Shown here one piece after another: positions 38,016 through 49,300 of a stretch of DNA of 64,000 nt. Position 1 is the stretch's first letter, and every line of letters begins with the position of its first letter. The stretch is from Dallia pectoralis (taxonomy: Eukaryota; Chordata; Actinopteri; Esociformes; Umbridae), in NCBI GenBank assembly GCA_029465975.1, contig CM055758.1, positions 5,984,557 through 6,048,556 on the forward strand. The letters run 5' to 3'. The notes below the pieces were generated by a model. That model was given only the letters and a program-made list of their open reading frames with translations. It was not told the origin of the DNA and did not search any database. The position numbers and the translations under genes were made by a program.

Positions 38016-39490
38016 CTACACCTGAGCCTTTTTCAGGTCCTCAGGAAGCACCCGGCCTCTTTTTCTGGCCCGGTCCTTTTTGCCTTCCACTTTTCCCTTT
38101 TTGCTTTTCTGGATGTTCCTGCGCCTCTTGTCCTGACGCTTTTGCATCTTCTCCACCACAGCCTGACTGCGTTCCGTCCACTTCCTCTTCCGCTGCACAT
38201 GCATCTTCTCCTTCCTCTTGAGGGAGGCCCTTAGCATGTCCTCGTTGTCCTTGATTTTTAGCCCTTCAGCCTTGTACAGCACATTGGTCCATTTAATCTT
38301 CTCCTCCTGCTTCTTTGCCTTGTCCTCGTCCTTCTCTCGCAGCTCCACCAGCTTGGCCTTGCGCGCCTCCACACGCTCCAGAAGCTGTCTATAGTTCTTC
38401 CCCACAAGGGGAGTAAGTCCCCCTTTTACTCTGGACTTTTTCTCTTTCTTCTTCTGCTCTTTGTCCAGGAAGCCACCGTCGCCCAACTCCACCTTGTTGA
38501 AGACGATGGCGGTCTCATCCCGCTTGCCAGCAGCCGGTGCAGGTGTGGGTGGAGGGGCTTCTTCAGTCTTGATCTCAGGTTGGTATTCCAGGCCGGCCTG
38601 TTCAGCAAGTTTCTTCAGGCGGAACTCTTTGCGTTTCCTCTTCTTGCGCTCCCTCTCCTGCTTTCGTTTCTCTCGCTTCTTCTGCACTTCCTCAGAGGAT
38701 GGGTCTTTGGGGGTTCCCTAGGAGTAAAGGGGGCAAGTAAGTTTAGCTATACATTAACCTCAGAACAACGTAGTGAGTGACTTGTGCCGACAGTTATCCT
38801 CTAGGTCCACGTGTTGATGACATCGGAACTAGAACAAAAATCTTCATCCTCTCCTTTATATCTTATACAGTATATTACCTGCCCACGAGACTGCTCAATC
38901 TTCTCATGAAGTCTGTTACGTAGAATATCTACTGTAGAGAATATTGTGCCCTGCTTTCCATCTGCTGGATGAGAGGAAAAATTAATGGCACCAGGAAGTT
39001 TAGGTTCATATTAAGATGACATAACCACAAGATATAACTTTACCTTGCTTCTGTTTTGTCTCTGGCACAATTTTATTTGGAACAGCAGCTTTTGAGTCTT
39101 TCTGAGCAGCACCAGGTACTTTCTGTGCTAGACTGACGACAGGCTTCGAAGGTTGTGTCTGGTGTTTTGCAGCGTTGTTTTTGCCAGTTTTGTTCCTTTT
39201 CTTCGGAGGACCAGCCACACGTCCACCTTGAAAAGGGACTTTATCCACGAAGAGACAACATGTCACACATGCCGTTTTTTACTTCTATGTCATCACAATG
39301 TTAACTAGCTAAAAGATTCATCATTAACATACATTTCACAGTCTACCATAAAAACTGAAACATGCAGATAGATTAGTAAGATAACTGTTAAACATTTACC
39401 AAACGTCCTATTCCTTGGTTCTTGCTGATGAGCACATACTTTACTTGCAAATTTCTGAAAGTACGCGTCCTTTGAAGCAAGACTTGCCAT
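38016..39490 (-). CDS. surf6: surfeit 6, nucleolar ribosome-biogenesis factor (4 exons)
   Basis: Nucleolar protein (yeast Rrp14 family) needed for ribosomal subunit maturation. Exons, in transcript order: 39490-39400, 39226-39044, 38964-38879, 38717-38016, giving 353 residues (human 361). The N-terminus MASLASKDAYFQKFASKVC fits the family. The large last exon encodes long K/R/E-rich helices, including RKQERERKKRKRKEFRLKKL, and the conserved block GKNYRQLLERVEARKAKL followed by IKWTNVLYKAEGLKIKD. The tail is extremely basic (DKRRRNIQKSKKGK). It is head to head with surf1, 366 bp between start codons. Confidence 0.95.
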
Positions 39491-39856
39491 TTTTAGAACA
39501 CGTTGAATACGTCGTATTTGATAAGAAACTAGCCACTTGGTGGTAAACGATTGTATCCCCCCTTTAAACGGTGAGTGAGATCTATGATTTTGCAGGTAAT
39601 ACTTTAAACATTAGAAAATAAACAACCATTTTAGTCATTAAATGTAAAAATGCAGAATCTACAGGCAAACCTTTAAAATAACAACCAGATATAAACATCA
39701 AATAGCAACTAGCTACACACGTGTTGACTGAAATAGGCGTGTCTTAAAGGTCACATTGGACCGGATGTACTTACATTCAAAACATTCCCCCATGTACAAG
39801 GTACATGTCGGTTGTGTTAGACTGTGGTCTTTTTAAATTGCGTATTCCCAGTAAAT
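39491..39856. promoter_or_regulatory. probable bidirectional promoter surf6/surf1
   Basis: Only 366 bp separate the two divergent start codons, so both promoters and 5' UTRs must lie here unless unseen upstream exons exist. No TATA box is evident at a convincing distance. Confidence 0.6.
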
Positions 39857-41798
39857 ATGAGTATTTTAAAATGTATGTCCGCATGCTCTAATAAGACGAT
39901 AAAGATAATAAAAAACTACGTAAGTTGACTGCCGTAAAAGTATTTTTTACATGTTAAAATTTGCTAACTCTTTTGCCAAAAATAATCGGTTCAACTATAG
40001 TAAAGTAGACTTATTCAAAATTGTTGATTTTGCTATTTTTCAGTCGCATGATATTTATTTCAAGAGGACACTCTTATTGCCTCCCCTGAAACAAGGAGAA
40101 GGTAATGTTTTGATAGCTCATAGCTTGCTAACGGGTCATCTCATTCTACCAAGGGCAGAAACGTACCAACCCTTTCATAAGCTTAACAGCCGTTTCTGAC
40201 TCGATTTCAAAATCTCTTTAGGCAAATGTATCAACTTTGGTCGATTGTTAAGCTCCACAACTGCCAGCACTGAGAAGGGAGAGGACTCCTTCCTTAAATG
40301 GCTTCTGCTTCTAATTCCTGCTACAACATTTGGTCTTGGGACATGGCAGGTATGACTGCATATTACATTCCCTCTAGAATGCATGTGAAAAAAAGATATG
40401 GTTCTAAGCCACTCTGTTCTACTTAGGTGAAACGGCGGAAATGGAAAATGCACCTGATCGACGAACTGAGAAGTCTCACCAGCGCTGAACCCATCGCCAT
40501 GCCTTCTGAGTAACACACATACTAGATATCAGACGCACTATAGCACGCCAATACCGTTCCATTGCCTTTTTCGGTCCGATTGGAAATGTATTTAATGTTC
40601 TTGTTGTGAATTGCTTTGCCTCAAAGTCCTCTGGACCTCAACCACCTGGAGTACAGGAGGGTGAAGGTGCGTGGACGTTATGACCACTCCCAGGAGCTCT
40701 ACATCTTACCCCGCTCTCGTGTCGACCCAGAGAAGGAGGCCAGGGAGGCTGGCCAGCTGTCATCCAGTGGCGAGTCAGGAGCCAATGTCATTACACCGTT
40801 CTATTGCACTGACCTAGGGTGAGAACTCCTATGACCAGATACTTCTGTGGATATTATGCTGCACCGCTACTATGGTTCAAGAAACTCTACAGTCATTTGA
40901 TCTGTGAATTAGAAATTGTAAAGAGGTTGGGAGTCTCATAACACGTGTTTTACTATTGACACTGCTGTCTGTATTTCACAGGATCAAAATCCTCGTCAAT
41001 AGAGGATACGTTCCAAGGACGAGGATGAAACCAGAAACCAGGATGAAGGGACAGGTTAAACTCAACTATCATTGTGTAACTCAACACAGCACATGTAGCC
41101 TGTGGTTAGTTGTTTATGGTGCTGTTGATCCTGCAGGTGGATGACGAGGTTGAGCTGGTGGGGGTGGTGAGACTGACTGAGATCCGCAAACCTTTTGTGC
41201 CACAGAACAACCTGGAATATAATCGCTGGCACTACCGTGACCTGGAGGCTATGTCCAGAGTCACTGGGACTGAGCCAATCTTCATCGATGCTGACCTGGG
41301 TACAGTCCTGTGTTACGCTAGTTGTGACAATGCATTGAGATTTTTGTGTTTTTCATTTACAAATCCTTTGGTGTGTGTTGTCTCTCAACTCCCATAGACC
41401 AGAGGTATTCAGTGGATATTATCTGAAGCAAGGTGTCTTAATATGGATGGTAATGTGTGTTTGGAAATAATGGAATGCTTTTTGTAATTAATTGTTTTTA
41501 TTCTCAGCTAGTACGATTCCTGGTGGACCTATAGGAGGACAGACCAGAGTGACCCTCAGGAATGAACATATGCAGTACATCATAACGTGGTAGGTTTTGT
41601 TAACGGCTTTCTTAAAAGGCAAACATGCTTAGTCTGTGGGACAAGCGGCTTCAGCTTGATTTGTATATTGCTTAAAGCAGAATCACATAAGCTGTATGAA
41701 TATCTGATAAGTGCTCATCTTCCTGTCTTTGCAGGTATGGTCTCTGTGCTGCCACCTCTTACATGTGGTATGCCAAGTTCATCCGAAGGATGGTGTAA
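39857..41798 (+). CDS. surf1: surfeit 1, cytochrome c oxidase assembly factor (9 exons)
   Basis: Inner mitochondrial membrane protein required for early assembly of complex IV; human loss causes Leigh syndrome. Exons: 39857-39919, 40044-40101, 40222-40349, 40427-40509, 40627-40818, 40982-41054, 41137-41299, 41508-41589, 41735-41798. These give 301 residues (human 300). The N-terminus is basic and poor in acidic residues (MSILKCMSACSNKTIKIIKN), as in a presequence. The two membrane segments are FLKWLLLLIPATTFGLGTW and the C-terminal YGLCAATSYMWYAKF. The intermembrane region keeps family motifs: WQVKRRKWK, LEYRRVKVRGRYDHSQELY, ILVNRGYVPR, YRDLEAMSRVTGTEPIFID, GGPIGGQTRVTLRNEHMQYI. Exons 1 and 2 are less conserved and were placed by splice sites and phase. 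Confidence 0.93.
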
Positions 41799-41976
41799 AA
41801 CAATCCACAACTTGTTTTAAGGGGTGGTATAAATGATTACAGCAAAAATATATGATTGGACCACTAGAGAGCATCATGGAGGAACAAAGGCTTCTGTAAC
41901 ACTTTCAGTAGTTATTTTTTTATTTTGACAAGTGTAAATAGTGGCACAATTATTGTATATTCCCTTCGCTATAATT

Positions 41977-41982
41977 AATAAA
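41977..41982 (+). promoter_or_regulatory. surf1: poly(A) signal of surf1
   Basis: AATAAA about 180 bp after the surf1 stop, the first canonical hexamer downstream. Confidence 0.7.
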
Positions 41983-42885
41983 ATATACTTATGACTTGTC
42001 TACATGTTTTAAATTGCTTTGTCATCCACTGCTGGTTGCTGCATGTTCTTTCCAGTCCGGAGAAATTGTAACACCTGCCCATTTGTTAACTGGAAAGTGT
42101 GGTCAAGATCACTGCGGACACTGGCCTTCCAGCTCTGGTACTGAAGGCTGAATCGTGACCTAAAACATGCCATTTAGTTTCTTGTACAGTGCTGTGGGCA
42201 TCCAATTGGTTGTGTTTTAAGTTCCTCACTAACCACATCAAGCTACCCCGCTAGTGGCCAACTATACATTTGCACTATCCCAAATAATTTGGTGCATTTC
42301 AATTTATTCTCCGAGACAACAGGTACTTTCAGCCACAACTGCAGGTGCGTGTAGAACTAAATGACATACTAAAACCAAATTCATAACTACCCATCCGACA
42401 TTCTTATATGAACTTGTACTTACGCAAATCATATTAGGTGAAAACTTAACCTTGAATTTGGTGACAACTAGAACCATATTTTAGTTACCCATAAAATGTT
42501 TTCCCAAAACAATTATACAATGTTATAATGCATGCTATTTAGCAACACATTATGGACTACGGAGCAAGTTTTGATACTGTGCAAAATGTGCCATTTGAAC
42601 AGCTAATTGTTAACACTTTTATTGTACGTATATTGGCAGTAAATAAACTGAAGTGCAGGTTCAGTAATCTAAATCAGGTCAGTAATCCAAAGTTAAACTA
42701 GAGTTAACATCTATAACTGAGCATTAATGCTATGCCTAATTCAGGAGTTTGTCTGGTGACTAACACAGGTGGATTCAGTAATGCGTTTCACTCAAATGCC
42801 GCTTGTGACGCCGTTAACCGAGAACGCATTTGACTAAATAAATAATCTCAGACAAAAACTTAAACAGCAAGTTTCTTGGGAAACA
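41983..42885. other. surf1/rpl7a convergent spacer
   Basis: About 0.9 kb between the poly(A) signals of two convergent genes. No coding or RNA gene is recognised. Confidence 0.5.
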
Positions 42886-42891
42886 TTTATT
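42886..42891 (-). promoter_or_regulatory. rpl7a: poly(A) signal of rpl7a
   Basis: Minus-strand AATAAA 14 bp past the stop codon, leaving the very short 3' UTR usual for ribosomal protein genes. Confidence 0.85.
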
Positions 42892-42904
42892 GAGATCATA
42901 CAGT

Positions 42905-45899
42905 TTATCCAAGCTTGGTGGCCAACTCCTTGGCCTTTGCCTTCTCCAGCTTGGTGATTCGAGCAGTGGACTTGGGGCCCATGATACCACCTCCCCAGTG
43001 ACGACGGATCTATAAGATGAAGGAGAGTCATGTGACCCAGTAGAAAAACAGGGTGCCTGGATTGATTATGCAACTAAAAACAAAGACAGAGCATGTCTAC
43101 ATATCCCATAGCGTTACACACAAGGAATGTACATGCAAGGAATGAACATAAGATCTAGCTAATTGCATCAGTGATCTTGGTGGGTTGTCAGCATTGCTGT
43201 TAAGATAGCAAATATTCTTCACATCATCTGCAAATCCCAAATGGCATCTCCAGGAACTAGAGACGCGTCTAAACAATTAGTCCATATTTACAACAAGACT
43301 GTAAGCAGACTGGGCACTCACCTCCTCGTATCTGTCATTGTAGTTGGTCTTGATGGCCTCCACCAGCTTGGCAAGAGCACCTTTGTCTTCCCTGAAACAG
43401 TAATAAAAACACATCAGTGCCTCACAAACGCCGGATATGTTTTTGAAACAACTCAAACTTTGGCTCAGGGTTAAAAAGCTCATAAAGCCACACGGTTGTT
43501 CGGTTGAAGAAATTCATACATCATTGCCGGAGGGAATACCGATTCAAAACGGCACCACCTCCTGGGGGATATTAAAGCCATTCGGCATGGACAGCAGTCA
43601 CTTACGGGTTTGTCTGTGTGAAGGCAACTGAAGTGCAGGTCTTTCTGTGCACCAGTCTGCCCAGCCTGGCCTTGCCCTTGACGATGCAGTAAGGGACGCC
43701 CATCTTACGGCACAGAGCAGGCAGGAACACCACCAGCTACACAGAGAACACATCACAGTTACCAGTAACATAATCACAGACTCAAGTGTTAAGGTGCAGC
43801 TTCGTGTACAAACTACACGGCAGTGGATTTCGCTCAGAATTAAAAAGCTCGTATGTGTTGATCCACATAGGGGATTCAGGTGAAGAAATTCAAACATCAT
43901 TGCTATCGCACTTGCCTGTGACCAGTGATTAAGCATGCAACAGACCATCCAAAACAACCAATATGGTGGAAGGAGTCCTACCTCAATTGGGTCCACGTCG
44001 TGGGCGATAACCACTAGCTGGGCTTTCTTGTTTTCCACAAGAGTGGTCACTGTATTGACGCCTGTGAGAGAAATAAACAGCTACATGAGGCGTACATTTA
44101 TCCACAGTCGGGTGAAGAGTGAAGCCATAGGCTTGGCTGATGCTCAGGGTTAAAAAGCTCAAAGACTACATGTTGTTTCAGGTGAAGAAATTCAAACATC
44201 ACTGCGTCAACCAGAGTATACAGTGGAAAACAAAGCAATCAATACATCATGCCTTACCTGCGCGGAGAACAGGTAGCCTCTTGGTGGGGGTGTCACCCTT
44301 CCCAGCAGCCTTCTGCTCAGCGCGGGCCAGCAGCCTCTGCTTCTTCTCCTGCTTGGTCTCGGGCCTGTACTTGTGGGCCAGCTTAAACAGCTGTGTGGCT
44401 GAAAGGGAAAACAGAATGAATAAATAAATCATCGTTCTTGAACAAAGGAAGCAACACGTTAAGTATCCGACAATTGTGATAGTTTCTTTTTGACTACGGT
44501 GCATCAGTGATCTTGGTGGGATGTCAACAGTACTATTCAGATAGCAAATATTCTTCACATCATCTGCACACCCTGCATGATAATCTGTCTTTAGGATCCA
44601 GAGTTTTCCCGAATGCCAAAACACAGAACAGTAACTTATTCATTAGAGACATACCTGTCTGGCGATCCAGCGCCTGTGTGAACTGGTTGATCGCAGGGGG
44701 GACCTTCAGACGCTTGTACAGGATTGATCGCTGCCTCTGCAGGCGAATGTAGCGAGGCCACTTCACAAAGCGTGTCAGATCACGTTTGGGCTGGATGTCC
44801 TGACCTAAGACATAAACACGGGCCTTTATATTGCATCCAATCTACACGTTCTAATTAGGATGGAAAGGTGGCACAAGTGCATCAGCGATCTTGGTGGGTT
44901 GTCTGCATTGTTAATAAGATAGCAAATATTCTTTACATCATCTGCACAGGCTGACATTGAACTGTTATAGGAAATCACAGAACCCATCAGGTTTGACTTT
45001 TACTCACCAATGCCGTAGTTCTTTGGCCTCTTCTCGAACAGGGGGTTGACCACTTTCTTGGCCTCATGCTTCTTGGCCACGGAAGGGGCTGGTGCCACCT
45101 TCTTCCCCTTGGACTTCTTGCCTTTAGGCTGTCGGGTGAAAAAGTTAACTGGTCAATGAAATTGGTTCTTGGCCAACAGTATTAATGTACGTGATACCTA
45201 GTGGCTTTAGTTCAGGGTTAAAAAGGTCTTTTCAATCAACATAGAATATTCAGTTGAAGAAATTCAAAGCATCATTGCAAAAACCACAACAGATCACTGA
45301 ACAGAACTCAACTACAAGCACGGTAGCCATTAGTGTTGCATCCGAGTACTACAAGTGTTTAGCTTACTAGAAACCGTTACCACTGTCTACGTAAAACTAA
45401 ACAATATTCCAGTTACTCTACGGACAGTGAACATTTGCCCCGGTCTTGACGTGAGACCAGGCGATGAAAGTACAGCGTAAACTCTTGACTAAAGCGAGGT
45501 TGGGCCTGCGTCACTTAGCGCATTGGTTAGTTACACGTTACTAGCCATCGACAAATCTTAAAGCAAATAGTTACAATACACCCACGAAAATGCCTGATTT
45601 ATCTATTGCATAAAATACATTTCAGCGATATTTCGTGTTCAATGAAAACAAGGCTGAACTGCAACGTGTTTCGTAGTACGAAGTGAACATCTTTCACCCG
45701 GTAATGTCAGTACCCATTTATGAGTATCTGATAAAACAGCTAAATATTATCACATCATATAAACTTGAAATTGGTGCTTGGGTTATGTACGACAACTGAG
45801 TGTTACTTCCATGACACACAAACGTTACAAGAATAAGATGTTAAGGGATGAAAACAGGTAGATATTTTCCCCCAGACGAAATAACCGTACACTCACCAT
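42905..45899 (-). CDS. rpl7a: 60S ribosomal protein L7a (eL8), 8 exons
   Basis: Large-subunit ribosomal protein eL8 of the L7Ae family. Exons, in transcript order: 45899-45897 (start codon only), 45128-45008, 44804-44655, 44398-44258, 44061-43982, 43736-43606, 43391-43322, 43009-42905. The total is 266 residues, the length I recall for the human protein. The sequence is near-identical to human: RFVKWPRYIRLQRQRSILYK, VPPAINQFTQALDRQT, HKYRPETKQEKKQRLLARAE, NTVTTLVENKKAQLVVIAHD, and C-terminus KAKELATKLG. Exon 1 ends exactly after ATG, a typical ribosomal-protein arrangement. A 5'TOP-like pyrimidine tract precedes it. Every one of the seven introns carries a box C/D snoRNA. The gene is divergent from med22, as in mammals. 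Confidence 0.98.
43162..43234 (-). ncRNA. snord24: box C/D snoRNA, SNORD24-like (rpl7a intron 7)
   Basis: In minus-strand sense it starts TTTGCAGATGATGT (C box) and ends with CACCAAGATCACTGATGCA (D box CTGA), with a TTGCA/TGCAA terminal stem. The segments GAATATTTGCTATCT and CACCAAGATC match human U24, which guides 28S 2'-O-methylation. Confidence 0.9.
43461..43530 (-). ncRNA. snord36: box C/D snoRNA, SNORD36-like (rpl7a intron 6)
   Basis: Begins GGCAATGATGTA (C box) and ends GAGCTTTTTAACCCTGAGCC (D box CTGA). The guide GAGCTTTTTAAC before D pairs with 18S GTTAAAAAGCTC (the Am668 site). A second stretch, TGAATTTCTTCA, matches the 28S GTGAAGAAATTCA region, but the D' box is weak (CCGA). Confidence 0.88.
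43830..43906 (-). ncRNA. snord36: box C/D snoRNA, SNORD36-like (rpl7a intron 5)
   Basis: C box in AGCAATGATGT, D box in TTAATTCTGAGC. The guide ACGAGCTTTTTAA extends the 18S pairing at its 5' side compared with the sister copies. The D' guide GAATTTCTTCAC is followed by CTGA. Confidence 0.87.
44139..44207 (-). ncRNA. snord36: box C/D snoRNA, SNORD36-like (rpl7a intron 4)
   Basis: C box GTGATGT, D box in GAGCTTTTTAACCCTGAGCA, internal D' guide GAATTTCTTCAC followed by CTGA. Both antisense elements are intact. Confidence 0.87.
44499..44570 (-). ncRNA. snord24: box C/D snoRNA, SNORD24-like (rpl7a intron 3)
   Basis: GTGCAGATGATGTG at the 5' end and CCACCAAGATCACTGATGCA at the 3' end, giving C and D boxes with a GTGCA/TGCAC stem. 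The body keeps GAATATTTGCTATCT. Confidence 0.9.
44877..44947 (-). ncRNA. snord24: box C/D snoRNA, SNORD24-like (rpl7a intron 2)
   Basis: GTGCAGATGATGTA (C box) to CACCAAGATCGCTGATGCAC (D box). This copy keeps GATCGCTGA, the form I recall from human SNORD24, whereas the other two read GATCACTGA. Confidence 0.9.
45207..45281 (-). ncRNA. snord36: divergent SNORD36-like snoRNA (rpl7a intron 1)
   Basis: Same layout as the other SNORD36 copies, but altered. The C box reads ATGATGC, the D guide is GACCTTTTTAACC (one mismatch to 18S GTTAAAAAGCTC), and no clear terminal stem forms. The D' element GAATTTCTTCAA-CTGA is retained. It may be 28S-directed only, or decaying. Confidence 0.7.
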
Positions 45900-45910
45900 G
45901 TTGGATCAGA

Positions 45911-45924
45911 CAGAAAGGAAGACC
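45911..45924 (-). promoter_or_regulatory. rpl7a: 5'TOP-like tract of rpl7a
   Basis: Minus-strand GTCTTCCTTTCTG lies about 12-25 bp upstream of the ATG, the expected place and composition of a terminal oligopyrimidine start used for growth-dependent translation. Confidence 0.6.
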
Positions 45925-46020
45925 TACGGATTGTGGGTAATTTAAGTTCCGCGAGATCTCTGGATGCGACGTCATCAACCAGCGACGGTCATAGTGTTGT
46001 TTTTGAACGGGATGCGGTTA
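45925..46020. promoter_or_regulatory. bidirectional promoter rpl7a/med22
   Basis: Short gap between the rpl7a TOP start and the probable non-coding first exon of med22 (donor GCAG|GTAAGTG at 46062). It contains a CRE-like GACGTCATC near 45968. The mammalian orthologues (Surf3/Surf5) also share a bidirectional promoter. Confidence 0.6.
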
Positions 46021-46303
46021 TTTTGATAAATTGTACGTGCGATGAAAACAATGTATTAGCAGGTAAGTGAGATCTCACGAGTAACTTAAGACTTGGGTTC
46101 GCAAAACGAAAATTTTGTTCAGTTAACATTTTTTCTTATGTGTAGAAAGTCATGTCACAATACATAATTGCACTGCTAGATTGTGACATTTCATATGTGC
46201 ATTTTATTTCCCTTTGCTAACTACAGTTTATATTTTTTGATATTTTACGTGTTGCTTTTCTCTTTTATTTGCTTTTAGGGGGTTTGTTACATTCCTGAAA
46301 ACG

Positions 46304-49300
46304 ATGGCCAATCAAAGAGCGCTCCCGCAAAGCAAGGAGAGCCTTCTACAGAATTACAACAAAAGACTGAAAGATGATATCAGGTCCATTCTAGACAACC
46401 TTACGGAAATCATAAAAACAGCAAAGGTACCACGTTGTGACGTTTTTGTATATGTGTGTGGAGAGTCATTAAGGAAAACTATAGTGTATGTTGGGTGTGT
46501 GAGTATGGCACACCGTGTGTAATCCAGAGTGAGAGAGAAACACGTTTTCAGTCAACATGTGATTTGTTGCAGGTAGAGGAGGAGACCCAGGTCTCTCGTG
46601 CTACACAGGCTGAGCAGGACCACTATGAGATGCACGTCCGAGCAGCCAACATCGTATGTACACGCCTGCCTTTCCGGGCTAGGAAAGCTTGCTTTCGACT
46701 TATAGATATATATCCTCACAAACAAATATCAATATGTGTGGAATATAAACTGTGTTGGGTTCACTGGGGCACAAATAGAAGACATTAAAACATTTTTTGA
46801 GACAAATAGTCTTCTACACCAATTTTATTATTGGAATGTTCAAATGCCGTCACTTCCTGTTTCAGTCCATGGCATTATTTTACATCTTTGGTGTTTTGTC
46901 TGAAGGTGCGTGCAGGTGAGTCCCTAATGAAGCTCGTGTCTGACCTGAAGCAGTTCCTGATCCTCAACGACTTTCCATCAGTCAACGAGGCAATCAGCCT
47001 GCAAAACCAGCAGCTGCGCTCGCTGCAGGACGAATGCGACAAGAAGCTCACCTCACTTCGCGATGAGATTGCCATCGACCTGTACGAGCTTGAGGAAGAA
47101 TATTACTCCTCCAGGTACAAGTAGGCGCATATTGTTCAGTTAGTAGTTCGGTTTAGAAGGTCTAGTCTATAACGCTTTATAGCCCAATCGTAGCCCTTAT
47201 CCCCACCGCTGTGCCTTATGATGGGTAGAATTTACCCCACCACCCCAGACAACCCCCACCATCCCAGAACATCCCCACCACCCCAGACCACCCCCAGCGC
47301 CCCAGAACACCCCCACCATCCCAGAACAACCCCATCAGTCTTTTATTGTCTCTTTGTGTTCATTAGAATAACAAATGTCACTTTCAACAGCAAAATAGGT
47401 TGTTGAATCTGTTGGCAAAGATCAACCAAAGTGCATTTATCCTGAGAAATCAAATCTCATTTGGTTTAAAATGTTATTTAAGTGCCTTGTTTTTAATGCC
47501 TCTTAAAGTTTCTATTCTCTTGTGCAATTGTACATCTTCCATTTTATTTAGTCAATCATACATTTGTTTCTAGTGTGAACTGGTTTCTATGTTCTTCCTC
47601 AGTTATTTGTTAAAGATTTAAATGGAAGTGATGATTGAGAGAACATACAGTTTATGGTTATGGTCAAAGGCTTTACAGACAATATTTGTGAACTGGTGGG
47701 TAGATGTTGTTGTGTTATAAAGTGATGATGAAATCCATTAGGAACTATTCAATCGGAGCAGAAGGCTGAGGGAGGAAAGAGAAATGTAAGAAAAGGACAT
47801 GCTGAAAAGGCTTTTTAGAAACATTCATGGAAACTAATGAAGAACCGAAACACAAATATCAGGAGATTATGAAAGAAAAAAATCCAAAGGACCACATACT
47901 TGTGATCATTAGAATTTTTTTAAGTATTCACCAATTTAAATGCTTGCCTGACTGTCACATGATTAAAAGTTATAGTTAAAATTCCACATTGTATCTGGTC
48001 TGATCAGATAACCTGGCACATGTTAGTTTTGTGCTAAGATCACCATCATACATTTGTTAAAGAGCAAAACATTTAACCAAACCAGTTGGCATTAAAATGA
48101 AAAGTTCAACTTGGCTTCTAGACGGATGCATTCAACTTTGACCATGTTTAAGGTATCGCAATGTCATTTTTCAGAAATGACGTGATTTGTTTTTGAAGAT
48201 TTACTTTCTTCTCTTTGACAGTCTAAGAAGTTTGTTACAGGAAGTGGTCATTACCAGTTGGTGATGTAAGCATAGGACGAGCATGTGCATTTGCTTGTGA
48301 TTATTTTAAAATTTAAGTATGGCCCCCAAGTGTTTAATACATTTAATTGTTTTTGTCTTTCTAAACCTTTTATATATTGCAGATGTATAGGTCCATAAAC
48401 CAATATGTAATCACACCGGGCATTTCTGTGTTATTTATTTTCCATAGAAAGGTTTTCAAAACTAGAACTGTTTGTTAAATCCGTTTGAATTCGAACACTT
48501 ATTAACAACACCTCATCCATTATGATTTATCAAAATAATTTCTCTACTGTTTGAGGGAAAAAGTGAAAATTCATAGGAATATACCGGTAGATAATACGCT
48601 GTGTATCAACTTGTTGTGCTCTGTCTGGTTCAGGCTGGGTGTTTGTAAAAGCACTTTGTGGCAAAGGGCTTGATACAATAAATGTATTGATGAATTTGAT
48701 ATATAATAACTTTTTGTCAATTGTACTGGCAGCCATGCTTGTGGTATTGATAGGAGGAAATTGCAGTATTTTGAAAGGATAGGCCAGTCGTTTAATTCAT
48801 TTTTTTAACGGTTTCAATGAAACACACACTGTGCTCTAGAGCATGTTCTGTGTCATCCATTGGCAGGCATAACACAACCCGTATTATGTTCGTCAGGCTA
48901 TCTGAGCAACAGCCTGGGTGAATACAAATAAATAACTGATGTTAAAGATAAGAAATGCAGTTTTAAAATAAATTTCAATATAGTCTGATAACACCGTGTA
49001 AGCATTTTGATGTACATGGGAGCATATAGTGGACTAAATTCAAATGAAATGGCATCCCAAATAGCATTTTTATTTTCAAAGTAAGCCACGTGTGTTGGTG
49101 GACTTAATTAAAATGTTAATGCAAATGTAAAAAGGGATAAACGGAGCCACACTTTGCAATTGCATTCTGATGCCTTAACGCAGACTAAACGAACGAACAT
49201 GAAAATCTCTACCTGTTATTGCATTTATGTTCTACCAACCTGTCAGTCATTCTCGGAAGGCGGGACCATAACAAGTCAAACCGTAAACGTTACAATCGTA

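Noticed and set aside
38461..38780. Plus-strand ORFs opposite surf6
   Set aside because: Shadow frames of the lysine-rich coding exon on the other strand; no splice or homology support.
43160..45281. Regularly spaced repeats in rpl7a introns that might suggest a CRISPR-like or dispersed repeat
   Set aside because: Spacing follows introns, and the copies have C/D boxes and rRNA guides. They are snoRNAs.
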